Of a DNA stretch of 64,000 nucleotides, positions 11,190 to 22,868 are shown one piece after another. Below the pieces are notes generated by a model, which was not told the DNA's origin, ran no database searches, and saw only the letters and a program-made list of their open reading frames with translations. Position numbers and translations under genes: made by a program. The stretch lies in assembly GCA_047967505.1 (NCBI GenBank), contig CM106538.1; one strand, written 5' to 3'. The first letter of the stretch is position 1. Each line of letters opens with the position of its first letter. This DNA is from Dipteris shenzhenensis. Lineage: Eukaryota > Polypodiophyta > Polypodiopsida > Gleicheniales.

Positions 11190-13820
11190 AGAAACTCAAA
11201 AATATATACAAGTGGCTCTTGTACCAAACAACCCTCTGCCATGCTACCTTCAAGCCTTGCATTTCGCACTACAAAACACTTCAAGGTCTTCATGAAGCAC
11301 TCGAGGAAGAACAACCATCATGCATGTACAGTGCTGCATATAGCCATCTCATCCACCGAATGCACTATGAGATGTAGTTGGCTTGTGAGAATAGAACGTG
11401 GAAAGTTCTCCTCCACTAAACAAACCATCTCCACTTACATAACTCAAGCATCCTCAAGCGTGGTGGGATCTATTTCCTTTGAGCTCACATACCTAGAAAG
11501 AAAAGAGTGCACCATATTAGCAATATGAAAACCTTGCATTACGCATTGATACGCTTCACATTTTGTAAAGTGTGAAGTACCTCACAAGCTCGCCCATCGT
11601 GCAAATACAATCCTTCACGTCCTTTGATGCACTATGAGAAATGCTAGTAGGTCATATGAACTAAACACATGAGCGATGGTTGATTAGTTGCTTCTACACT
11701 CACAACATTGGAAGGAAAAAGAGATTATGCCAAGTCATACTTACTTGGAGCATCTTATGCCAATCATGAGATTTCAAGCCATATAATTGTTCTACACCTC
11801 TTTCCTTGCTCTTTGTGAAGGTCCCCTTCAAACAGCTCATGCATCTAGTGGGAGTACAAATTGTAGTGATAGATTGCTTTACCACCACCATCTCTAGCTT
11901 TGATAACTTCCATGGTGCATGGGGTTAAAAGACATGCCCATTCAGCCTCTCTTGTGGCCAAGCTTCACGCATCCTCCCAGTGACGCATAGATCCTCCCTT
12001 ATGCTCAAGGAATCCCTTCAAATGTTCCCAAATGGTAGATGCCACATTCTTGATGATATGCATGGGATCAAGCAAGTGATTGATTTTGAGGTAGGACCAA
12101 TATGGTAGCCGATAAAGATGGAGTATCTAAACAAAAGATTGTGTTAGCATGCAATCTTTATTTCCATTCAATATAGCACTCAATAGTTACAAACCCTTAC
12201 CAGCTCATGCCACACGGGGTAGGAGTCATGGAAAGGTCCCAAATTTGCTTCCAATCTCCTGTAGTGAGTGACTGTGGGGCACTTCATTCCAAGGGGGGGC
12301 ATATCTAGGATGATCAGGTGGGAGAAATTGATGATGATCCTCATAGGTGATCTTGTTCAAGTCCTCTGTGTCTGTGAAGCAACTAGCAAAGGGCCACAAA
12401 CAAGACATGCATGGTAACCCGATGTAGTGAGACCTAAACAATAGACATAATTTCCTAAGCAAGGTGGGTTTAGGGTGCCACATCGATTGCCTACTCATAA
12501 TTAAAAGTTCTATGCTTACCTGAACACTCGCCATAGCCTGGGAAGTCATGCAACATCCACAAAACTACCTTGCATGTGAAGACGAGGGAGGCCTGCTCCA
12601 AAGTATCTCCAGCTCATCAATCAAAGGCTCTAGATAAACATCCACACTTTTGAATTTATGTTTCCCTGGAATTATAAGGGATAACATAACATGTCCTTTC
12701 TTAATCGCCACAGATGGTGGAAGATTATAATTCACCAATATCACTAGCTGTATACACTGTAAGAGGTGCTTATGAGACCAAATGGATTCACACCATCCAT
12801 ACCCAAAGCTTGGCCATGTGTCTTCAATATGCTTCCATGCAGGAGTGTCTGCGGGAGATCTCCACTTGCCATCATTTGATCGATGTGATTGGATGCCATG
12901 ACATGATCTTTGCAATGGATTTGCACTTGAACATATGTTGGATGCAAGGGATTATAGGAAAATGTTGTAGAACCTTACCAGGCACATCCAAAGTTTTGAG
13001 ATCTACTCTATATCTTGCCTCACCACAAATAGGACACTCTGGAGCCTCCTTATGTAGTCCACAAAACCGAATGCAATCATTGACACATGCATGGATGCGC
13101 TTGTAATCCAACCCTCCAAGAAAGGTCACATGCTGCCTCACCATATCTCTTGAGGTTGGTAATTTATTCTTCCTTGGAAGCATTTTAGACAATAGCCTGC
13201 ATGTAAAGACCATAAATGAGAAAAAATATTCCAGTAATTGATCCATTAGCATAATTCACCATGTTTGCAAATAGAAAGCTTACTTGAGTAATGCATTCAA
13301 ACTTGCATTGCTCCATCCATAAATGGTCTACAAGTTTAGTAACTCAAGGAAGGCACATAGAGCAGAGAATGTGCACCCCTCAAATATTGGTGTCGATGAT
13401 GTAGTAAAAAGATCCTCCTGCTCCATGCTATCATCCCTACTTGAGGACTGATGGGCAAATAAATCTCGCACCATATCATCGAACACCTCCTCCTCCATGA
13501 CCTCATGAGGTAATGGCGGAGGGCCACTATCAGCATCACTCCATGCATCCATAACCGTCCCTCCTGAAGATCCCACCTCATATCATCGATGCTTCGCCTC
13601 CTCACGACGAGCACAGGGCAACATATGCGGGTGTGGCATTGCATCCTGTATAAAATTAGAGAAGGATCATATATCAAACACTTGAACACACATAGGTATC
13701 TCAATCAAACTCAACACTTTAACACTTACCATGGATATGGTCGCATCCCATTCTTGGTACTTTGAGATGTGACTCAGTGTAAAATTCTACATGCACGATG
13801 CATGTTTCCTCGACATCGAT
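11190..13820 (-). pseudogene. Degenerate TNP2 transposase gene of element 3
   Basis: Fragments in several frames match element 1 in order: DUF4218 part (11190-11640, with an inserted 83-bp sequence), the exon with KKRGVEQLYGLKSHDWHK-like residues (11740-12130), the RFLPPDHPRY-like exon (12200-12450), the TNP2 core (12540-13200) and the exon ending in LLNL (13328-13650). DHPRYAPPWNEV, ECPICGEARYR and HACVND are still readable. Near 13790 the exon corresponding to CDRCRG is recognisable only from its nucleotide sequence. Not functional. Confidence 0.85.
11495..11577. mobile_element. 83-bp insertion with 5-bp target duplication TACCT
   Basis: Element 1 reads CACATACCTCACAAGC at this place (about 5887-5902). 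Element 3 reads CACATACCT, then 83 bp, then TACCTCACAAGC. The copies of TACCT are at 11490-11494 and 11578-11582. The insert ends with a near-palindrome around CTTCACATTTTGTAAAGTG. It codes for nothing. It could be a tiny non-autonomous element or a filler copied during repair. Confidence 0.75.
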
Positions 13821-14000
13821 CAAACATACATTTGATTTTTGCTCCAACCATATTTCTCAATTGTGGATATGGAGGGATTCATCCTCACTAGAGGTACTTG
13901 TTGAAGATGAAGACATCCTACAAATAAATACCTCAAAAAAATTGTTAGTGCTTGCAAATTTAATCCCAAAACTATGTAACACATCCAAAAGAGCATCTAT

Positions 14001-14070
14001 TGGTGTGCTTGTACTATGAAACGCATCTATAGGCATGTCTATAACACAGTGTAGATGCACTAACTGGTTT
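14001..14070. repeat. Decayed CGTCTA motif array in central region of element 3
   Basis: Copies such as GCATCTATAGGCATGTCTAT correspond to the GACGCG/CGTCTA array of element 1 with most CpG changed to TG or CA. Flanking 14100-14900 holds TC- and GA-rich sequence upstream of the second-gene relic and no gene. Confidence 0.55.
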
Positions 14071-14927
14071 TTAAATCTACATTTCACTCATTTCCTCACT
14101 CCACCGCACTTTCTTTCCTTTCAAGACCCACACCTACCTCCAAGAGGAACTCATATCCAAGCAACTTACACCTCATCTCCAAGCATACACATTCATCTCC
14201 AAGCATACAAGTGAAGAGGGTGAAGAACTCATGAAGAAGGAAGCCACAAGAGAAGAAGGAGAAGAAGCTTTTGAGAAGAAAGAGAAGAAGCTTTTCATGC
14301 CTCTATCCAAGGTAAGTCTCTTGTCAGTTGCTCCTCTCTCAATCTATGATGCTTCTTGTACTTGTGGAAAGTTGTTCTCTTCATATTCGTCCTTTGTCGC
14401 ATGCAAGAAAGAATTTTTCGGATAATTTTGTTCTTTTTGGGATCGAGCGGTTTGTTCTTATCAAATTTTGTCAAGATTTGTCTGTCGAAGCACATCTAAC
14501 AATGCGTCAAACTATATTTTGAATTGTGCAACCATGCCCATAGACAAGCTTTTAGCTACGTCTATAGGCACACTACGACAATTCTATAGTTTTACAGCTC
14601 TTCTCCTTTTCCTTCTCCTTCTCCCTCAGTTCTCCTTCCATTCTTCCTTCTCTTTTTCTTCTCTTTCTTGATCCTTCCCTTCTCCTTTCCCTTGCATGTA
14701 TGTTTAAGTCGAATTTTCAATGCCTTAAGCATTCATAAGGGATTGCATGCATGATGGAAATAAGGGATTGCATAAGGGAAATTGGACTACAACATGAGGG
14801 CGCGATAAAGAAAGAGGGCATGCATGATAAACCTCTTCTCTTCTCTACTCTTCTTATCTTCAAACCTTCTTCTCTTCTCTTCTAATCTTCTTCTCTTCTT
14901 TTCTGTAGTTCATTGTGTGGCTAGGAA

Positions 14928-16195
14928 CCTCTTCAAGAGCCTCACCTGACCCTCGAGATGCCTTAGTATAGCAGTTATATAACATTTTGGGGCACCCTCC
15001 CACTACAAAGGAGTTATATACATACATAACAAGCACTCAAAACACCCATGATGAGTCGAGAGTATAGACTCCAAACCACCCCACACCCACACCACCTAAG
15101 ATTACTCCCGTGCAATTGGGAGCCCCTTCTCCAAAGGTGAGTGCCCATCATAGTAGCTCGTCACGACATGGTAGAAGATGTAGTAGTAGGAAGAGCTCTA
15201 GCATAGGATGCATGGCATAGTGCTTTGGGGGCAGCACTGGGGGCGAGGAGGATTCAGATGCAGAGGTGCTAGAGGGTGATGGTATGATCTTCTATGATAT
15301 CACTGAGATGGGTGGCATCTTGATGGATTCACAAGGGAAGGACATCATGGCCTTCATGTGCTTTGTAGTTCATAACAACTAGAGAGATTGCTTCATTCAA
15401 TTCAAAGAGCAGGAAAAAAAGTTTGGCTAATGATACCATCAATGCTATATGCTCCAGATATCCCAATCATCCCCAGTGTTGAGTTCACTGACAAATGGGC
15501 AAAGTCAAAGATTACCATTATCCTTGCCACCCAATAAGAGATCTTTGCTTAAGAGACAGGCACTAGCTGAGATTGCTAGGAGAGAGGGAGGTCAACCACC
15601 AACAGGTCAACCCCACACCACTCATAAGCGTGAGTGGAAGAAAGCGATGAAGGCAGTGAAAGCAGACCCCAGTCTGCAACACATAGAGGCACGACGGATC
15701 CAGATGGAGCGATATGGAAACATGCATTTTGGAGCAGGGGGTATTGCATCATGGGAGGCCAAATTGTAAGTATTGATCTCAAATTATATTGTGTTTATGT
15801 GGTTTATTAGGAGGTTGTTCCTTTGTACTAACCCCTCTACAAATTGTGTCATCTTACAGCTTGATATCGTGGGGAGATACCCTACTCCTTTCGAGACAAC
15901 CTACCATCATGGACATTGCAAGTGACATACCTGGAGGCACTTCTATGATGAGGGGTTGATTACTAAGGAGCAGTATATCCGGGCTACTGGAGCGCCCTTG
16001 CAAGTATTTAAAAGTACTTTAAAAATGTGAATGTTGTAAATAAAGATTTGATTTTTCATACATTGTACATGTTGTCCCTTGTTTACAAGCTCTTGGGGAT
16101 AATTAGGAGGTAGAAGGCGAGGATACTGAGGAGGAAGAAGGTAATGGAAAAGGCAATGAAGATGGGAGCGAGGACGAGGATGCCTCCAATTAGTC
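14928..16195 (+). pseudogene. Degenerate Ptta/TnpA-like gene of element 3
   Basis: It aligns by eye with the second gene of element 1: SPDPRDA-like start near 14945, the acidic DSDAEVLEGDGMIFYDIT part near 15255-15310, and the conserved part at 15480-15770 with KRSLLKRQALAEIARREGG and REWKKAMKAVKADPSLQH. Splice-like GTAAG follows at about 15766. A TAG replaces the Tyr codon of NNYRD near 15380 and other frame breaks occur. The proline-rich SYAPSP repeat is absent here. Not functional. Confidence 0.8.
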
Positions 16196-16649
16196 ATAGA
16201 AGTACTACTAGAATTAGTGCTAGCTATTCTTTTTTGTATTGAAGCCATTGGCTTGGCTTCGTGCTATATGTATATACACTCCTCTTATTTTTTGAACATG
16301 AAGCCACAGGTAGGTGGGCTTCGGCTATATGTATATACAAGCACTTTTTGGGCTATGAATTAATATACAATCCTCTTTTTTTTTTGGCATTCAATTTTCT
16401 TGTGCAATGTTTTATCAATGAATGCTTTGTGATGTAAACGTTTTGGAGTTGTAATGTTTTATTAGGAATTGTAATCGTCAGCTATAGACGTGAATGGAAT
16501 TGTGCAAATTAAAATGTGGTTGGTAGTAAGAATTGCATTGTACACTGTAGAAATGGGATTCCTACAACCACACAACATACTATAGAAATGGGATTCCTAC
16601 AACCACACAGCATACACAACATTCTATTCAACCACACGACATTCTTTTT

Positions 16650-16872
16650 AAAAAAAATAATTCTGCAGAGCATCTATAAGTGTGTCTATTAGCACATCTT
16701 TCTTTTTTTTTGTAAAGTGTCTATTAGCATGTCTATGGGTGTGTCTCTTTGTTATATAGATGCGTCTATAGACACGGGTTTGTAGATGTGCTAATAGATG
16801 CACTTATTAATTTTTTTAAAAATTCAATAAACACGTTTATACACGTGTCTATGGATGCATTGTGTTGTTGTG
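16650..16872. repeat. Right subterminal repeats and terminus of element 3
   Basis: CpG-poor versions of the CGTCTA motif (GTCTATTAGCATGTCTAT type) lead to the terminus TTGTGTTGTTGTG. The next bases, TTATTGG, are outside the element. No matching left terminus survives, so the target duplication cannot be checked. Confidence 0.75.
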
Positions 16873-17249
16873 TTATTGGCGCATCAAAGGCCCCATCCAT
16901 CACAAGTTTGGATTTCTTTTGAACACAAGCAATATACTATGAAAGATGATTGGTCAATCAAAAAACAATGGCAATTTTTTCTATTGCCATGGATAGCCTC
17001 CCCTTTTGTTCAATCATTCTCTCCAAATCCCTTGCAACTATTAAATGGAGTGTTGAATTGATTCTTGTACATGGAGTGTTGAATTTATTACGATGAAGGC
17101 AATATACAATCCCCTTGTAGATCACATCCCCTTGCATGCTCCCACTGTCAATCACTTGTATTCTTCCTATTGACTTTAGTTTGGTGAAGAGCTTCTTCTC
17201 ACCAATTGTGCAACATGTCACGATAATAATAATTCTCCTTAAATAAATA
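16873..17249. other. Degenerate retroelement-like DNA, not resolved
   Basis: A minus-strand open frame covers 16958-17221 but I cannot place it in a family. Position and orientation suggest it continues the Gypsy relic next to it on the right. No other feature seen. Confidence 0.3.
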
Positions 17250-17640
17250 TAAATACAAATACAAATCTGAATAAATAAATATATGGGAATAAGAGCAAGG
17301 TCTTTTCAATATGGGTATGTTTTATATATCTATTGAAATCATCTCCGCATATAGCTAGAGTCCACTTGTGTGTGTGTTTTGTACCATGGATAAAAAGGTT
17401 ATCCAAGAATATTAGTAAGAATTTGTCGATTTATTCCTAGAAAGTTTCTACCATGAATTGCTGGAACATAGCATGTGCACTCTTCAACTCGATTAGCATC
17501 ACCTTAATCGAGTATGCTCCTTTTTTGATGATCAAGCTTGCCATTTCTTGATCCTCATTGGGCATTGTGGTTTAGGTGTACCCCCTATATCCGTCCATGA
17601 ATGCATATGTCTCATGCCCCAGTACTTTGTCCAAGATGTT
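17250..17640 (-). pseudogene. Gypsy (Ty3) reverse transcriptase fragment, cut by CACTA element 4
   Basis: Read from 17640 leftwards the frame gives NILDKVLGHETYAFMDGYRG, then KKGAYSIKVMLIELKSAHAM, then FLLIFLDNLFIH. These match the Ty3 reverse-transcriptase blocks LDxVxGHxxYSFxDGYSGY, the GAYxYxVMPFGLKNAPATFQ block and the YxDD box region (here FLDN). Several stops interrupt it. It ends exactly where CACTACAAGA starts at 17641, so the transposon very likely inserted here. Confidence 0.8.
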
Positions 17641-17900
17641 CACTACAAGACATGGGCCTTTTTCTGACATCGATAGTGATGCTAAATACAAATATTTTTT
17701 TTTAAACAATTGAAAAGTATCAAAATGTGCATCAGTGTGTATGTTGTAAAGAAAGTCGATATGAGTGTCGGTATGGGCATCAACAAGTGATAGCTATCAG
17801 TGTCGGTATGGGCATCAATATTAACATCGGTATGTATCGACATTACAGTGTCGGTATGGGCATTGGTATATACCGACATTTTAACATAAGAAAAAAAGAA
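17641..17900 (+). mobile_element. Left terminus and subterminal repeats of CACTA element 4
   Basis: CACTACAAGACATGGGCC is a canonical En/Spm terminus. About 100 bp inwards, TGTCGGTATGGGCATCA-type units recur between 17765 and 17885, with the near-palindromic core GGTATATACCGACA. Similar units recur at 20275-20330 (CGTCGGTATTAGCATCA and GTATATACCGACA). A long run of T lies at 17696-17702. I could not prove a right terminus in the window. Confidence 0.75.
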
Positions 17901-18179
17901 ATTGTGGGGTAGGATCACAGTAGGATGGGGCTTGTTTTAGTTCCATCCTGCCCCAGAATGTTTTTTTTTCATTAGAATCATGTTACAAAAGCGGTGTACA
18001 AAATCATGTTACAATGTTACAAAAAAGGTCTACAAAATGGCAAAAGTAGTTCCGAAGGAATCTGCTCTCCAAACGGGTGACATGATGACATGTCTAATTC
18101 AACGGGATTGGACCAACACAAACACAAACAATAAAACAAATACAAAGACAAAATCGAATAAGAAGCGAAAAAAATAATA

Positions 18180-19485
18180 TAGACTTGCATTTTTGTCTTC
18201 TAAGTCTTGAAAAGAGACCACCATCATATCTAAGGATGGGAGCGAGGAAGAGTGGAGAGAAAGACCAAAAAAAGGAGAGAAAGAGGAAAGAGAAGAGAAA
18301 AGAAAATAAGAGGGAAGAGAAAAGAGAGGAAAAGAGAGGAGAGAAAGAGAGAAAGAAGAGGAGGAAAATAAGAGAGGAAAAGAGAGGACAGAAAGAGAGA
18401 AACAAAGAGAGAAATAAGAGGAGGAGAGAAAGAGAGAAAGAAGAGGAGGGAAATAAGAGAAGAAAAAAAGAAAGGAAAGAGAGGAGAGAAAGAGAGATAA
18501 AAATGAGAGAAAGAGAGGAAAAGAGAGAAGAGACAAGAAAATAAGAGAGGAGAGAGAAGAGAGGAAAAGAGAGAGCAAGGAAGAGGAAAGAGAGAGAGAG
18601 AGAGAATAAGAGAGGAGAGAAAGAGAGAGAAGAGGAGGGAAATAAGAGAGGAAAGAAAGAGGAAAAAAGAGGGGAGAAAGAGAGAGAAAAAGAGAGGAGA
18701 AGAGAGGAGAGAAAATAAGAGAGGAGAGAAACGAGAGGAGGGAAAGAGGGAAAAGAGAGAGCGATAAAGAGAGGAAAAGAGAAGAGAGAAAGAGAGGAAA
18801 AGAGAAAGAAGAGTAGGAGAGAAAGAGAGAAAGAAGAGGAGGGAAATAAGAGAAGAAAGAAAGAGAGGAAAGAGAGGAGAAAAAGACAGAAAAAAAGAGA
18901 GAAAGAGAGGAAAAGAGAGAAGAGAAAAGAAAATAAGAGAGGAGAGAAAAGAGAGGAAAAGAGAGAGCGAGGAAGAGGAAAGAGAGAGCAAGAAAGAGAA
19001 AAAAAGAGCGAGAAAGAGAAGAAAAGAGAGGAGAGAGAAAATAAGAGAGGAGAGAAAAGAGAGGAAAAGAGGAGAGAAAAGAGATGAGGGAAAGAGGAGA
19101 GAAAGAGAGAAAGAAGAGGAGGGAAATAAGAGAGGAAAGAAAGAGAGGAAAAGAGAGGAGAGAAAGAAGAGTAGGAGAGAAAGAGAGAAAGAAGAGGAGG
19201 GAAATAAGAGAAGAAAGAAAGAGGGAAAAGAGGAGAGAGAAAGAGAGGAAAAGAGAGGAGAGAGGAGAGAAAAGAGAGGAAAAGAGAGGAGGGAAAGAGG
19301 AAAAAGAGAGAGCGACAAAGAGAGGAAAGAAAGAGGGAGGAAGAGGAAAGAAAGAGAGAAAGAGAGGAGAGAATAAGAAGAGAATAAGAGTGGGGAGGGA
19401 GGAGAGAGAAAATAAGAGAGAACGAGAGAGCGCGGAAGAGGAAAGAGAGAGCGAGAAAGAGAGGAAAAGAGAGGAGAGAAAGACA

Positions 19486-19535
<50 letters not shown>

Positions 19536-19620
19536 GAGAGGAGAGAAAGAAAATAAGAGAGAAGAGAAAAAAAGTAGAAGAAGAAAGGAGAAGAGTAGAG
19601 AGTTCCTATGCCCATCATTT
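18180..19620. repeat. 1.4-kb polypurine (GA-rich) tract
   Basis: The plus strand is almost only G and A, built from GAGA, GGAAA and GAAAAGAGAGG units, with a pure (GA) run near 19490-19528. Such mirror-like purine tracts can adopt triplex (H-DNA) or bind GAGA factors. Long frames of Ser/Leu/Phe on one strand and Arg/Glu/Lys on the other are composition artefacts. It lies inside element 4. Confidence 0.9.
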
Positions 19621-19624
19621 TGAA

Positions 19625-20270
19625 GCTAGCGCTTTAAGAGAGAAAGCTAGCTGTAGGCCAATGTATGCATGAAAATAAAAACAAGAGAGAGACAAAGCAC
19701 GTTCTTACCTAGAAAGTACATGTCTTAGGCATGACACCAGATGATCCTGCTTGAAGTTTCGTGTTTCGTGTTTTTTGCCCTATAAAAGAGAGAAAACATA
19801 CCATTTAAGGAAACTAGTTAGTGAAAGGAGGAGTTTGGAGAAGAAACATACCAAAGGAATGGAGAGAGGAGACAAAGAGAAGCCTACAAACAAGGACAAA
19901 GCATAAAAGGAAGAGGTAGAGCTTTCATACTCCTCTCTTTCATGAATTTTTTTGATGTATTGTGTTTTACTTGAGAGAAAGAAAAAGAAAGGACAAGAGA
20001 AACTTCAGAGAAAGGAAGGGAAACTAGAGGAGAGGAAGAAAGAAAGACAAAGAAACCAAAAAAACTTAAAATAGAAGTAGATGATAGAAATTCTTATCTT
20101 GAGGTGGAGAGGGAGAATGTAGGAGAGGATGGAGAAGTGGGAGGGGGAGGGAGGAGGGAGAAGTTATGAGGCAAGGATTGAGGGGGGTGATTGCGAGCTG
20201 AAAGCGAGGAAGGAGAATGCAAGAAACAAAAACACAAATGGCATCGCATGAAAGGAAAGCGTGGGTTTTG
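19625..20270. other. Non-coding internal DNA of element 4
   Basis: Purine-rich sequence with no recognisable gene. CTACAAACAAGGACAAAG and similar stretches do not repeat elsewhere. It leads into the second block of CGGTAT-type subterminal motifs at 20275-20330. Confidence 0.35.
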
Positions 20271-20339
20271 TCCCTGATGCCGTCGGTATTAGCATCAGTA
20301 TTTATAGCAGAGGTGTTAGTATATACCGACAAAACAAGG

Positions 20340-20668
20340 GTTTATGCTTCTGGGGGTTTAGAGTTTAGGGTTTTTGGGGGGGCTTGGGAGGCTTGGGAGA
20401 TTTTGGGGGTTTGAAAGGATTTAGGGGGGATTTAAGGGGGGTTTAGACCTCAGGGTTTTTTAGATTTAAGGGGATTTAGGGTTTGGGGGGACTTAGGGAA
20501 TTTGGACTAGTTTAAGGGGTTTAGGGGGGTTTGAGGGAATCTAGGGAGGGTTTAAGGGGGGTTGGGAGGTGTTTAAGGGGGGTTTAAGGGGGGTTGGGAG
20601 GTGTTGGGGGTTTAAGGGGGTTTAAGGGTATTTGAGGGGATTTAGGAGGGATTTAAGGGGGGTTTATA
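20340..20668. repeat. Telomere-like G-rich degenerate repeat (left part)
   Basis: Units such as GGGTTTAAGGGGG, GGTTTAGGG and GGGATTTAGGG run through this block and resume at 23112 after the LTR element. They resemble the plant telomere motif TTTAGGG but vary in G number and spacing, so this is a degenerate interstitial G-strand tract and not a chromosome end. Promoter side of the TNP2-like exons at 23359. Confidence 0.7.
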
Positions 20669-20925
20669 TGTTGAGGGTTCACGCTCAACATCATGTGATC
20701 ATATGTGCATAGCACCATCATGTGATCATACGTGTATAGCACTAATCCAATAGAGTGCTATAAAGGAAAGGGTTAGATGCCCAGACCCTAACCCTAAATG
20801 GGTTTGTATATATTCTACATTTTCAACTTAATCTAGTGTACAATTAGTCATTTGTGGTGTGCTCTCTAGCTGTGCCCTCTCTCCTCATCTCCACTCTTCT
20901 CCTCTCCCCTCTTCATATTTTATCA
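20669..20925 (+). repeat. Left LTR of the Copia-type element
   Basis: It starts TGTTGAGGGTTCACGCTCAA, with a short inverted repeat (TTGAGggttcacgCTCAA) at the tip. It contains CCCTAACCCTAAATGGG near 20787, a plant telomere-like motif, and TTTGTATATATTC as a possible TATA box. Confidence 0.85.
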
Positions 20926-20937
20926 TGGTATCAGAGC
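20926..20937 (+). promoter_or_regulatory. Primer binding site, initiator tRNA-Met type
   Basis: TGGTATCAGAGC lies immediately after the left LTR, the standard Copia minus-strand primer site. Confidence 0.85.
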
Positions 20938-22868
20938 TCCCTTGGCTTCTGCTGAGGCATTGCGATTCTTGAGAGCGTGAGAGATATTGAGACTGATCGA
21001 GTGAGCATCCTTTCATTTCATTGATGAAAGAGATTTTCGTTCACTTGGAAGAATTTCTGTCCATTCATTTCCTTGAGAGTTCTTTGGAGATTTCTGTTTA
21101 CATCTGAGAGACATCTCTTCCATTGAGAGATTGTGTGCAAGAGAGAGTTCATTCCTTTTAGAGATTTATTTTATGAGACAGATCTGTGAGGAGTTCTTCT
21201 TCTTCTTCTTCTTCATTTGAGAGAGAGATATATAGCTTCATTCTGAGAGAGATAGAGATAGCTTCATTTTGAGAGAAAGAGATTAGTCTATGCGTTCTAT
21301 TCTCTACAAACTAGCCTAGTGTTCTGTATCGACCTCTCGATAGAGCTCAAAGCAAGGCAAGCACTTAGCTGCATACTACAAGCCTCGCAATAGCAGCAAG
21401 GCCCTAAGGTGACCACAAGAAGCAACTTTCTACACAAGGATGGTACCACAAGTCCTTGATGACGGACGACCAACGCTCCAACAGATATAAGCTCCTTCAT
21501 GGATTGCTCACTAGCCAGCAGCCTCTTCAACGGCTACAACTCACTCCCTCACGATTGCTCCAGTCTATCGATTGACGATAGCCCAAAGCTCCACGGGCTT
21601 CAACGATGACACAAAGCCTTCTTGACGAGGCCTCAGCCACTCCAATAGCCACGAGCTAGCACCAGCGACTCAAGACTCCCTGTGCGCCAAGTTCTCATCC
21701 AATGCATTGAACTCAGCAAAGATAGCACCAACGGGCTTCTCCACTGTCAACACAACGAGCACACAAGCTCACGGGTAGTCTCAACGAGCCAAGCTTTGCC
21801 CGACCTTCTCTATGCATACAAGCACCCTACAACAAAGGTAGTGGTGTTGCCGACCTTCTCTATGCATACAAGCACCCTAGAACAAAGGTAGTGGTCCATG
21901 CATCAGCAGAGCGATGCCTTCAACGGACTACAGCAAGAGCTCATGAGCAAAGGCGGATCAACAAGACGAACTGCCCACACTACAATAGTCCTTAAGCTTC
22001 TCTGCCCCGCCATCGACAACCTTCAGCTTGTCTACATGACGCTCCAGCCTCTCCAACGAGCCAATGCTAGTGCCTCTCCAATGAGCCAGCCAATGAATTG
22101 CCTACACACAACAATGCAAAGGGCCTCCATCTAGAGCGTGCCTCTCCTCGCAAGCACATGGGCTATAGCACTAGCTCCAACAAGCCCACGACACCTATCC
22201 AAGCAGCAACGTGTGGCCCAACACACATGCGACAATGCAAGCTCTCCAGCCATGCACAAATGGAATCGACGAAATATTTAAAAGATTCTAGTCGCCCTCC
22301 TTCCAACACATGGTAGAAATTGAGGATAGGGTTAGTTACCTAAATCCTAGGTTAGTTAAGTTAATCATAGCTTGGGTCCAACAAGAGACACATGGCAAAC
22401 CTTGGTCACCTTATCTGCAGGGTCACCACTCACCCTAGGAGTGGTCTACAAGGCAACACTGGCATGTTATCTTGCCATGTCAACATCTGCCACATCATCT
22501 GGCCACATCAACTGCCACCTCAGCTACCATGTCAGCTGCCACATCAGTAGGTCTAGTCAAATTCAATGCCACATCATCGGGTCTACATCATCATTGTTGA
22601 CATCATCAATGCCACATCACCAACTTACCAACTCATCAACCTAGTCAACTACCACCTCATTAGTGCCACATGGCACTTTGACCCTTGCAGGCACAGTTAT
22701 CCCTCTGTAGGTACACACAGTCATTGCATGTCACCACACCTGCCACCTCAACACAGGGCTCCATAGGCATAGTCCCTGCTAGGCATAGTCACTGCATGTG
22801 ACCCCCTGATTGCCACATCATCATTGAGCACATTTGGCCTACTTCATGATGTTGATCTTGAGGGAAGG

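Larger units (their letters stand above)
11186..16872 (-). mobile_element. Old CACTA-like element 3, right part, degenerate
   Basis: This is the continuation of the fragment at 3568-3890. It is collinear with element 1 from the DUF4218 exon through the TNP2 exons, the central region, the second gene and the right terminus GCATTGTGTTGTTGTG ending at 16872. Coding parts have many stops and frameshifts. Most GACGCG motifs have become GATGCA, GACATG or similar, which fits deamination of methylated CpG. Older than element 1, which is inserted in it. Confidence 0.9.

Noticed and set aside
18099-19620. Long open frames (up to about 460 codons) rich in Ser/Leu/Phe or Arg/Glu/Lys
   Set aside because: Composition artefact of the polypurine tract; no complex sequence or domain.
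20340-20668. True telomere
   Set aside because: Repeat units are degenerate and flanked on both sides by transposon sequence.
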